Part shown: positions 1 to 5,632 of the stretch, one piece after another
Layout of the letters: every line of letters begins with the position of its first letter
Position numbering within the stretch: the first letter of the stretch is position 1
NCBI GenBank assembly: GCA_905234005.1
Contig: CAJOFW010000089.1
Span: 5,807-20,010, forward strand
DNA length: 14,204 bases
Reading direction: 5' to 3'
Source of the DNA: an uncultured Oscillospiraceae bacterium
GTDB lineage: Bacteria; Bacillota; Clostridia; Oscillospirales; Oscillospiraceae
The notes under the pieces: model-generated
The model's database searches: none
The model's input: the letters and a program-made list of their open reading frames with translations, nothing else
Told to the model about the DNA's origin: nothing
Position numbers and translations under genes: made by a program

Positions 1-9
1 ACGGGCGCG

Positions 10-42
10 GCAAAGCCTCCCCGACGAACGGGGAGGCTTTGC
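10..42. terminator. Hairpin downstream of porB
   Basis: A perfect 13-bp inverted repeat (arms 10-22 and 30-42, GC-rich core CCTCCCC/GGGGAGG) lies about 40 bp beyond the porB stop. It has the shape of an intrinsic terminator for the por operon. A clear U-run is absent on the minus-strand side, so it may act as a 3'-end stabiliser or a weak bidirectional terminator. Confidence 0.6.
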
Positions 43-82
43 GGATGTTTTCCGGGTTATACCGCGCACACGCCGGGGGCAT

Positions 83-1012
83 TTACCGGCATTTGGCGAG
101 GAGGGCCTCCCATTTTTCGTCCACGTACTGCTGCGCGGCCTCGAGCATCCACTCGTTGCCCTTCTGGAAGCAGTGCTTGAAGCGGCCCTGCAGACGCATA
201 TATTCCTCGATGGGAACCTTCTTCTTCGGCTCGTAGGTCAGGTGCCACACGCCGTCCTCGACCTCGTACATCGGCCAGAGGCAGGTATCGACGGCGAGCT
301 GTGTGATCTTCGGCAGGAGGGCGGTGTCGTACTGCCAGCCGCGGGGGCACGGGGACAGGACGTTCAGAAAGCACGGGCCTTCGGTGTAGATGGCCTTCTT
401 CGCCTTCTCGTGCAGGTCGCGGAAGTTGCCGAGGAACGTCGTCTGCGCGGCGTAGGGGATGCCGTGGGCGACCATGATCGCGGTCAGGTCCTTCTTATCC
501 TGCTGCTTGCCCTGCTTCTCGCGGCCGACCGGGGCGGTCGTCGCGTTGGCGAACCGGGGCGTGGAGGACGAGCGCTGGATGCCGGTGTTCATATACGCCT
601 CGTTGTCGTAGCAGACGTATACCATGTCGTGGCCGCGTTCCATCGCGCCGGACAGGGACTGGAAGCCGATGTCATACGTGCCGCCGTCGCCGCCGAAGGT
701 GATGAATTTGTAGTTGTCCGTGACCTTGCCCCGGCGTTTGAGCGCCTCGTAGCAGGCGGTGACGCCGGAGCACGTCGCGGCGGCGTTCTCGAACGCGGTG
801 TGGATGTAGCTGTCCGTCCACGAGGTGTAGGGATACATGAACGTGGACACCTCGACGCAGCCGGTGGCGTTCGTCACAACGGCCTTATCGCCCGGCTCGA
901 GGGCGCGCATGACGGCGCGGAGGGTGATGCCGGCGCCGCAGCCGGCGCACAGGCGGTGACCGCCGACAAAGCGTTCGGGCTTTTCCAGCTCTTTTTTGAA
1001 GTTGTATGCCAT
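83..1012 (-). CDS. porB: Pyruvate:ferredoxin oxidoreductase, beta subunit (PorB)
   Basis: This is the thiamine-diphosphate and Fe-S binding subunit of the 2-oxoacid:ferredoxin oxidoreductase that interconverts pyruvate, CoA and oxidised ferredoxin with acetyl-CoA, CO2 and reduced ferredoxin in the cytoplasm. The 309-residue protein shows the PorB cysteines C22-x2-C25 and C52, a further cysteine at 222 (CPRGW), and a ThDP/Mg motif starting GGDGG at 107-111 with the downstream asparagine in YDNEAYMNTG. Its length is normal for the family. ATG at 1010-1012 is preceded by GGAGG at good spacing and lies 1 nt after the porA stop, so translation is probably coupled. It is the last gene of the operon. 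The family assignment is firm. The exact 2-oxoacid (pyruvate or 2-oxobutyrate) cannot be decided from sequence alone. Confidence 0.93.
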   Translation of the reverse strand: MAYNFKKELEKPERFVGGHRLCAGCGAGITLRAVMRALEPGDKAVVTNATGCVEVSTFMYPYTSWTDSYIHTAFENAAATCSGVTACYEALKRRGKVTDNYKFITFGGDGGTYDIGFQSLSGAMERGHDMVYVCYDNEAYMNTGIQRSSSTPRFANATTAPVGREKQGKQQDKKDLTAIMVAHGIPYAAQTTFLGNFRDLHEKAKKAIYTEGPCFLNVLSPCPRGWQYDTALLPKITQLAVDTCLWPMYEVEDGVWHLTYEPKKKVPIEEYMRLQGRFKHCFQKGNEWMLEAAQQYVDEKWEALLAKCR

Positions 1013-1013
1013 G

Positions 1014-2201
1014 TTACGCTTCCTCCCTTACGCCGATGTGGCTGTAGACCGGGCCGGTCTCGCCGGTCGCGGCGATGTCCGCGAGGCGGTCGTAGAGCGC
1101 CCGCACGTCGTCGACGGCGACGTCGCGTCCGCCGAGGCCGTAGACGATGTTGATCGCCTTCGGCCGTGTTTCGAGGTCATAGAGCGCGCTGCGCGTCTCG
1201 GCGAAAAGCGGGCCGCCGCAGGCGGAGAAGCCCTCGGATTTGTCCATGACGGCGACGGCGCGGCAGTTTTTGAGCGCCTCGGCCAGCTCCTCCATCGGGA
1301 ACGGACGGAACACGCGGATCTTGACGAGGCCGACCTTCCTCCCCTCGGCGCGGAGCATATCGACGGCGGCCTTCGCGGTGCCGGCGGTGGAGCCCATGAG
1401 CACGAGGGCAAGCTCGGCGTCGTCCATTTTGTACGCCTCGAAGAAGCCGTATTTCCGGCCCGTCAGCGCCTCGAAGCGCTCGGCCTGGGCGAGGATCGCG
1501 GCCCTGGCGTTTCGCATCGCCTCGGCCTGCTGGCGCTTGTGCTCCATGTAGTAGTGGGTCACGTCATACGGGCCGACGGCGAGGGGCTCGTCGGGATTGA
1601 GCAGATAGTGCTTCGGCTCATACGTGCCGACGAAGCTCTTGACCTCCGCGTCCTCGAGAAGCTCGATGTTCTCGACCGCGTGGGAGGTGATGAAGCCGTC
1701 CTGGCAGATCATGACGGGCAGGCGGACGTTCTCGGTCTCGGCGATCGGGAAGGCCTGGACGTAGTTGTCGTAGACCTCCTGGTTGTTCTCGGCGTAGATC
1801 TGGATCCAGCCGGAATCGCGCGCGCCCATGGCGTCGGAGTGGTCGTTGTTGATGTTGATCGGGCCGGACAGCGCGCGCGTGGACACCGCGAGCACGATCG
1901 GCATACGGCACGACGCGGCGACGTACAGCGTCTCGTACATGAGCGCGAGACCGGCGGAGCTGGTGGCGCTGATGGCGCGTCCGCCGGCGGCGGCGGCGCC
2001 CATGCACACGGACATGGAGCTGTGCTCGGACTCGACCGTGACAAGCTCGGTGTTCACGAGGCCGTCGGCGACGTACTGGGCGAAATACTGGGGGATCTCG
2101 GTGGAGGGCGTGATCGGGAACGCGCCCATCACGTCCGGGTCGATCTGGCGCATGGCGACGGCCACGGCCTCGTTGCCGGAGAGGCGGTCAAGGTGTGCCA
2201 T
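1014..2201 (-). CDS. porA: Pyruvate:ferredoxin oxidoreductase, alpha subunit (PorA)
   Basis: This is the alpha subunit of the four-subunit oxidoreductase. It carries the pyrimidine-binding side of the ThDP site and the substrate-facing loop. The 395 residues open with the family motif FPITPSTEIP (28-37), followed by ESEHSSMS (57-64) and STRALSGPININNDHSD (107-123). The last of these is characteristic of pyruvate-type enzymes; branched-chain 2-oxoacid (Vor) and indolepyruvate (Ior) enzymes have different loops here. The C-terminal half holds the core domain II (VLMGSTAGTAKAAVDMLRAEG). The ATG directly follows the porD TAA with no gap. A strong AAGGAGG lies inside the end of porD, so the two genes are translationally linked. 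Length and motifs are complete. Confidence 0.94.
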   Translation of the reverse strand: MAHLDRLSGNEAVAVAMRQIDPDVMGAFPITPSTEIPQYFAQYVADGLVNTELVTVESEHSSMSVCMGAAAAGGRAISATSSAGLALMYETLYVAASCRMPIVLAVSTRALSGPININNDHSDAMGARDSGWIQIYAENNQEVYDNYVQAFPIAETENVRLPVMICQDGFITSHAVENIELLEDAEVKSFVGTYEPKHYLLNPDEPLAVGPYDVTHYYMEHKRQQAEAMRNARAAILAQAERFEALTGRKYGFFEAYKMDDAELALVLMGSTAGTAKAAVDMLRAEGRKVGLVKIRVFRPFPMEELAEALKNCRAVAVMDKSEGFSACGGPLFAETRSALYDLETRPKAINIVYGLGGRDVAVDDVRALYDRLADIAATGETGPVYSHIGVREEA

Positions 2202-2501
2202 TTACGCGTCCTCCTTCCATACGATCGCGTCAAACGGGCAGGCGGTGATGCAGATGCCGCAGCCCTTGCAGTGCATGAGGTCGAATTCGCCGCGTTTGCC
2301 GTCCTTCACGGGGATGGCGCTGTCCGGGCAGTAGGGGACGCACAGCAGGCACTGCTTGCATTTCTTCTCGAGGAATACCGGCGTCTGCGTGCGCCAGTCG
2401 CCGGTGTTGAACAGCAGCGACGTGGCCGGCTCGTAGATTTCGCCGCCCTGGGTCATTTTCGTCCACGGGCTGTTCTCGTGGATATCCTTCGCGTGTATCA
2501 T
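2202..2501 (-). CDS. porD: Pyruvate:ferredoxin oxidoreductase, delta subunit (PorD, 2[4Fe-4S] ferredoxin)
   Basis: This is the small ferredoxin-like subunit that passes electrons from the ThDP/Fe-S core to soluble ferredoxin. The 99-residue protein has two complete [4Fe-4S] motifs in its second half, CKQCLLCVPYCP and CKGCGICITACP. The conserved SPWTK...GDWRTQTPV segment lies ahead of them. The open frame runs far upstream through porG in another frame. The real start is the ATG at 2499-2501, chosen because the protein similarity begins there and because it overlaps the porG stop in an ATGA arrangement. The preceding CAGGG/GGAGG-like purines in the porG tail support it. Confidence 0.93.
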   Translation of the reverse strand: MIHAKDIHENSPWTKMTQGGEIYEPATSLLFNTGDWRTQTPVFLEKKCKQCLLCVPYCPDSAIPVKDGKRGEFDLMHCKGCGICITACPFDAIVWKEDA

Positions 2502-3079
2502 CCCTGCACCTCCTCCATGGACGTCTTCAGCACCTTCATGTTGCCCTCGATGACCTGCGGCTTCGAGGCGAACTTGTGGTGGAAGGACTCCTCCATATCC
2601 GAGGTGAACTTGTCGACGTCGACGACGCCGCTGACCTTCACCGCCGCGGCGAGCATCGGCGTGTTCGGGAAGACCTGGCCGAGGATGTCCCGGCTGATCC
2701 GGTTCGCGTCGATCGTGCAGACGCGGCCCTGATAGCCGTTCAGGTGCGCTCGCAGCTCGTCGGGGGTGCGGCTGGAGTTTATGATGATCGCGCCGGTCTC
2801 CTTGAGTCCCGCGGTCACGTCCACGCAGGAGAGCAGGCCCTCGTCGACGACGATGACGTAATCCGGCTCGTAGATGTTCGAATGGATGCCGCAGCGCTCG
2901 GAGCTGATGCGGTTGTAGGCGGTGATCGGCGCGCCGCTGCGCTCCGGGCCGTACTCGGGGAAGCCCTGTACGTATTTGCCCGACGAGAACGCGGCGTCGG
3001 CAAGCAGCAGACAGGCGGTCTTCGCGCCCTGTCCGCCCCGCCCGTGCCAGCGGAACTCGACCATGTCCTGGTTGTTCAT
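2498..3079 (-). CDS. porG: Pyruvate:ferredoxin oxidoreductase, gamma subunit (PorG)
   Basis: This is the gamma subunit of the 2-oxoacid:ferredoxin oxidoreductase, the domain that helps bind CoA. The 193-residue protein starts with FRWHGRGGQGAKTACLLLADAA, the family hallmark GRGGQG at 13-18, and continues with GFPEYGPERSGAPITAYNRIS. The frame is open further upstream, but ATG 3077-3079 is preceded by a near-perfect GAAGGAGGT with 9-nt spacing, which fixes the start. It is the first gene of porG-D-A-B and is separated from the T-box terminator U-run by about 100 nt, so the riboswitch governs the whole operon. Confidence 0.93.
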   Translation of the reverse strand: MNNQDMVEFRWHGRGGQGAKTACLLLADAAFSSGKYVQGFPEYGPERSGAPITAYNRISSERCGIHSNIYEPDYVIVVDEGLLSCVDVTAGLKETGAIIINSSRTPDELRAHLNGYQGRVCTIDANRISRDILGQVFPNTPMLAAAVKVSGVVDVDKFTSDMEESFHHKFASKPQVIEGNMKVLKTSMEEVQG

Positions 3080-3177
3080 ATGGGGGATACCTCCTTCTAT
3101 AATACAAAGAAAAGCAATCGGCATTGCAGAGCGCGGGCGGGTTTTTCCCGGTCGCGGCGCTTTTTGCGAACGGGCGC

Positions 3178-3213
3178 AAAAAAACAGCCCTCGCCGCAAA
3201 GGGACGAGAACCG
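3178..3213 (-). terminator. T-box intrinsic terminator
   Basis: On the minus strand, CGGTTCTCG (3213-3205) pairs with CGAGGGCTG (3193-3185) in a 9-bp stem with G-U pairs, followed directly by seven U (3184-3178). The 5' arm and loop overlap the antiterminator partner CCCTTT, so the two structures exclude each other as expected for tRNA-dependent antitermination. Confidence 0.82.
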
Positions 3214-3416
3214 GTCGTTTTCGCTATACCACCCTTTACTGCGTACCATCATACGCATCTCCGGTAACGGCGGAGGGCCGGCGACGTCTAGCACCGGGCA
3301 AAGCCGGCGTTCGGGCCGCTGCTCGGAAGTGATTTTCGGCGGGAGGTTACTTTCACCGGGCTTGCACCGTCCCCGGCTCGCTGTGGATTTGGCCTTCTGC
3401 TTACTCTCTTCGTCAT
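3178..3416 (-). promoter_or_regulatory. T-box riboswitch, specifier AUC (isoleucine-type), controlling porGDAB
   Basis: Read on the minus strand, a complete T-box leader is visible. It has AGAGAGTA near 3402-3409 at the base of Stem I, and the distal-loop consensus AGCGAGCCGG...GGTGCAAGCCCGG around 3357-3382. It then shows GAA-A-ATC-A-CTTCCGAGC, with the likely specifier ATC at 3331-3333 followed by the usual purine. Stem III is TGCGTA/TACGCA (3257-3252 and 3245-3240), and the T-box sequence AAAGGGTGGTATAGCG is at 3237-3222. The antiterminator pairs AAAGGG (3237-3232) with CCCTTT (3203-3198). The competing terminator follows. The bulge TGGT would pair with tRNA ending ACCA; discriminator A73 fits tRNA-Ile and argues against the Asn, Ser or His readings of the same loop. 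The class is certain from motifs; the amino acid is strong inference. Confidence 0.9.
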
Positions 3417-3430
3417 AGCATTTTTGGTAA

Positions 3431-3604
3431 CTGTTCAGCACCCGCTTCGCTGGGCTGCTGAACAGGGAGGCTGCGCTGCGCTCAGCGCACTCACTCTGCG
3501 CTGCAGAGTTCGCACGTTCGCTTCGCGGAAGGAATTTTTTCCGAAAACGCGGTTTCCGGAAAAAATGATCCCACTTTATTTGCGTCTGCGGACGCAAACT
3601 CTGC
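3431..3604. repeat. Cluster of inverted repeats between the por promoter and the T-box
   Basis: This gene-free stretch holds consecutive hairpins: a 10-bp pair TGCTGAACAG/CTGTTCAGCA form (3431-3440 with 3456-3465); ACTCTGC-GCT-GCAGAGT (3493-3509); ATTTTTTCCG/CGGAAAAAAT (3534-3543 with 3557-3566) with an inner AAAC/GTTT stem; and TTTGCGTC-TGCG-GACGCAAA (3579-3598). GCAGAGTT (3503-3510) and AACTCTGC (3597-3604) can enclose the last two. No coding potential was recognised. It would be transcribed as part of the por leader. It may be an inserted interspersed or MITE-like repeat, or an extra structured leader domain. Base composition (CGCTGCGCTCAGCGC runs) looks unlike the genes around it. Confidence 0.65.
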
Positions 3605-3688
3605 GAGGCAACGGGGGCGCAAACCCAAGCACGGCAGCGGATAGGATGAACAATTACCATTTTGGCGCATATTAAACTTGTGATTCTT

Positions 3689-3718
3689 ACTATACACGAT
3701 AAAGGCGGGCGTTGTCAA
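3689..3718 (-). promoter_or_regulatory. Sigma-A-type promoter of the por operon
   Basis: On the minus strand, a perfect TTGACA (3713-3718) is followed after 18 nt by TATAGT (3689-3694). Transcription would start near 3682 and give a leader of about 600 nt, including the inverted-repeat cluster and the T-box. The -35 overlaps the -35 of the divergent plus-strand promoter. Confidence 0.75.
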
Positions 3719-3740
3719 GCCCCGAATTATGTGATATAAT
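3712..3740 (+). promoter_or_regulatory. Sigma-A-type extended -10 promoter of the CbiET-like gene
   Basis: TTGTCA (3712-3717), a 17-nt spacer and a perfect TATAAT (3735-3740) with an upstream TG (3732-3733, extended -10) sit about 30 bp before the start codon at 3772. The -35 occupies the same bases as the por -35 on the other strand. Confidence 0.8.
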
Positions 3741-3771
3741 ACTCACAAAGCGAATGCAGGAGGACAGCGCT

Positions 3772-4665
3772 ATGCAGCACGACTTCAACAACGAGACCAT
3801 ATTGCAGTGGCTCAACTACTTCTCCCGTTACAGCCGGCTCGATCTCGGCACTCTGAAGATTCTGGACATCACCCGGCAGAACAAGAACCTCATCCCCGCC
3901 GTGCAGTCCTCGCATCAGGTCATGGTGCTGACGGACGCCGGGCACCCGGACATCTTCTACGATATGTGGAACGCCGGCCTCGGCGAGTGCGACATCTGGT
4001 ACAACGAAGGCTCCGACCCCTCCGGCCCGATCAAGCACGACAAGCTGCAGGACATGATCGACCGGGGCATCAACGCCTCCGCCGGCATGCTCGTCATCAA
4101 CGAGAACTACCGCAGCACGTACCAGATCGGCATCGACAACCAGCAGTTCACGGCCGGCTCCATCAAATACGTCGGCAGCGAGGTGCGGGCCATCATCATG
4201 AGCAAGCTTCAGGCGGAGCTGCGCGACTGCATCCTGACCGTCGGCGCGGCGAGCATCGCGGTCGAGGCGGCCCTCGTCGCGGCGGAGGGCACGGTCATCG
4301 CCGTCGAGCACAATCCCCGCGACTGCGCGACGGTGGAGGAGAACGCCCGCAAATTCGGCCTGAACAACGTCACCGTTCTCGGCCGCGTCGAGGACGCGAA
4401 AAATCTGCCCGTGCCCGGCGTGGGCTTCATCGTCGCCTCGAAGTACACGGAGCTGGAGATCACCGAGCTTCTCGAACGCAACCCGAACATCCGGCTGTTT
4501 GTGTACACGCTCGATTTCCGCCAGCTCTCGTCGATCCCGAAGATCTTCGACCGCCACCGCATCGCGATCACGGAGGCGATCCAGATCGGCGTGACCCGTC
4601 TCGGCCCGAAGGGCGAGCTTGCAAGCGACCCCGCCCCGTGGCTCATCTCGGGACAGGTCGTCTGA
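3772..4665 (+). CDS. Degenerate CbiE/CbiT-like (precorrin methyltransferase-related) protein
   Basis: This 297-residue protein resembles the fusion of cobalt-precorrin-7 C5-methyltransferase (CbiE) and cobalt-precorrin-6B C15-methyltransferase (CbiT), but in reduced form. Residues 43-127 match the second half of CbiE (VMVLTDAGHPD...NAGLGECDIWYNEGSDPSG, then GMLVINE). Residues 135-210 match the CbiT Rossmann methyltransferase start (GSEVRAIIMSKL, then VEAALVAAEGTVIAVEHNP, then NARKFGLNNVTVL). The N-terminal GxGPG half of CbiE is missing. The SAM-binding loop, normally GAGxGxxxxEAA, reads VGAASIAVEAA and is about two residues short. The later CbiT GGS and NAVTLE motifs are replaced by ASKYTE and YTLDFRQ. 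Acidic E179, which would contact SAM ribose, is kept. ATG 3772 has AGGAGG at 8 nt. No other cobalamin gene is nearby. Function is unknown; corrin methylation looks unlikely. Confidence 0.75.
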   Translation: MQHDFNNETILQWLNYFSRYSRLDLGTLKILDITRQNKNLIPAVQSSHQVMVLTDAGHPDIFYDMWNAGLGECDIWYNEGSDPSGPIKHDKLQDMIDRGINASAGMLVINENYRSTYQIGIDNQQFTAGSIKYVGSEVRAIIMSKLQAELRDCILTVGAASIAVEAALVAAEGTVIAVEHNPRDCATVEENARKFGLNNVTVLGRVEDAKNLPVPGVGFIVASKYTELEITELLERNPNIRLFVYTLDFRQLSSIPKIFDRHRIAITEAIQIGVTRLGPKGELASDPAPWLISGQVV

Positions 4666-4692
4666 TACTTTTTCCCCAAAGAAAAAGTATCA
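4663..4692. terminator. Hairpin overlapping the stop codon of the CbiET-like gene
   Basis: TGATACTTTTTC (4663-4674) and GAAAAAGTATCA (4681-4692) form a perfect 12-bp stem with a 6-nt loop, beginning at the TGA stop itself. The U-run lies inside the 5' arm rather than after the stem, so it may stabilise the 3' end or terminate only weakly. Confidence 0.5.
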
Positions 4693-4783
4693 AAAAGAAC
4701 TTTGTATTCGCTCGAAAAGGCAGCAATTCCAAGGCTTTGCGCCCGGTAACGAAACAGAGCTTTCTGTTCTCTCCCCCGTGTGC

Positions 4784-4819
4784 GCGAAAAGGGGCCGTCC
4801 GGCGGACGGCCCCTTTCGC
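4784..4819 (-). terminator. Intrinsic terminator of the M23 peptidase gene
   Basis: A 13-bp perfect GC-rich stem (4788-4800 with 4804-4816, core GGGGCCGTCC) extends by GCG/CGC across one bulged base. On the minus strand it ends in CCCCTTTT just beyond the stop of the gene starting at 5540. It can also act in the plus direction for read-through from the CbiET-like gene. The stretch 4693-4783 shows no gene. Confidence 0.78.
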
Positions 4820-4823
4820 ACGT

Positions 4824-5540
4824 TTATTCGACGGTCATATCCGGCAGGTAGTCCATCGGGCTTACGCTGCGGCCGTCGAGGGTCATGGCGAAGTGCAGGT
4901 GGGGCACCTCGTTCGTCTCGGCGAGGGCGGTCGTGCCGACCGCGCCGATCGTCTGCCCCATTGAGACGAGATCGCCCGCGCTGACGGCCGGTGTGGGCGC
5001 GAGGTTTGCGTAGACGCTGTGCACGCCGTTCTGGTGGTCGATCTCCACGGTCGTGCCGAGAAGGTCGTCCGCGTACACCGCCGTGACGAGTCCCGCCGCC
5101 GTCGCCGCGACCTCGTCGCCGACGGAGCAGGCGATGTCTACGCCGTCGTGTGTGCGCCAGTCGGCCATCGTCGCGTCGTATCGCAGCGCCTCCACCGCGT
5201 AGGGCACCTCCACGCCGCCCCACACGGGCCAGACGTATTGCACGACCGCGCCGCCGATGACCTCGGCGTCCTGCGCCGCGAACGTCTCGGCGGCCTCGTC
5301 CGTCTCCGGCTCCTGAGCGTCGTCCTCGAGGATGAGTCCGGCGGGCAGCACCGTGACGACCTCCGTGTCCTCGGCCATCGCGGCCGTCTCGTTCAGCTCT
5401 TCTACATGAGTCCCCGCGTCGGTGAGCAGCGCCCATACGGACAGCCCGATCACCGCAGCGCACAGGAAAAGGACTATGTAGAAGCCCTTTCCCTCCACGG
5501 CCCGGAGCCTTTGCAGCCCGAACCCCTTGCTGTTTGCCAT
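4824..5540 (-). CDS. Membrane-anchored M23 (LytM) peptidase, SpoIIQ-like
   Basis: This is a predicted peptidoglycan endopeptidase with one N-terminal transmembrane segment. The 238 residues comprise a short basic cytoplasmic tail, a membrane helix at about 19-39 (GFYIVLFLCAAVIGLSVWAL), an acidic low-complexity linker (about 45-95), and an M23 domain from about 102. The domain keeps all expected Zn and catalytic residues: H131 and D135 (HDGVDIACSVGD), H174, and H214/H216 (HLHF). The EGKGFYIVLF opening and PMDYLP ending resemble clostridial SpoIIQ, the forespore membrane partner of SpoIIIAH during engulfment. B. subtilis SpoIIQ has lost the first Zn ligand, whereas this copy has not. The ATG has GGGAGGT about 5 nt ahead. 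A terminator-like hairpin sits just upstream of the ribosome binding site. A general cell-wall hydrolase is the alternative. Confidence 0.8.
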   Translation of the reverse strand: MANSKGFGLQRLRAVEGKGFYIVLFLCAAVIGLSVWALLTDAGTHVEELNETAAMAEDTEVVTVLPAGLILEDDAQEPETDEAAETFAAQDAEVIGGAVVQYVWPVWGGVEVPYAVEALRYDATMADWRTHDGVDIACSVGDEVAATAAGLVTAVYADDLLGTTVEIDHQNGVHSVYANLAPTPAVSAGDLVSMGQTIGAVGTTALAETNEVPHLHFAMTLDGRSVSPMDYLPDMTVE

Positions 5541-5557
5541 AATTGACCTCCCAAAAG

Positions 5558-5601
5558 AAATGGTGTTTCCAAAGGCTATTGTTGCCTCGGAAACACCATT
5601 T
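5558..5601. terminator. Terminator downstream of eno
   Basis: Arms AAATGGTGTTTCC (5558-5570) and GGAAACACCATTT (5589-5601) form a perfect 13-bp stem; an inner AGGC/GCCT stem is possible. On the minus strand it is followed by a U-rich tail (TTTCTTTT). It ends only a few bases before the ribosome binding site of the M23 gene. Confidence 0.85.
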
Positions 5602-5632
5602 TATTCAGGGATTGTTACGCGGACGCGTCCGA

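Noticed and set aside
1014..2201. Reading the operon as a branched-chain 2-oxoacid (Vor) or indolepyruvate (Ior) oxidoreductase because of the isoleucine T-box
   Set aside because: The alpha subunit carries the pyruvate-type loops FPITPSTEIP and RALSGPININNDHSD, and the four-subunit order fits Por. A role with 2-oxobutyrate remains possible for a Por-type enzyme.
3424..3675. Small ORF across the inverted-repeat block upstream of the T-box
   Set aside because: No ribosome binding site, and the sequence is dominated by hairpins; it is better explained as structured leader or repeat.
3772..4665. Naming the plus-strand gene cbiT or cobL
   Set aside because: Half of CbiE and the key SAM and catalytic motifs are missing, and no cobalamin genes are nearby; a symbol would overstate the function.
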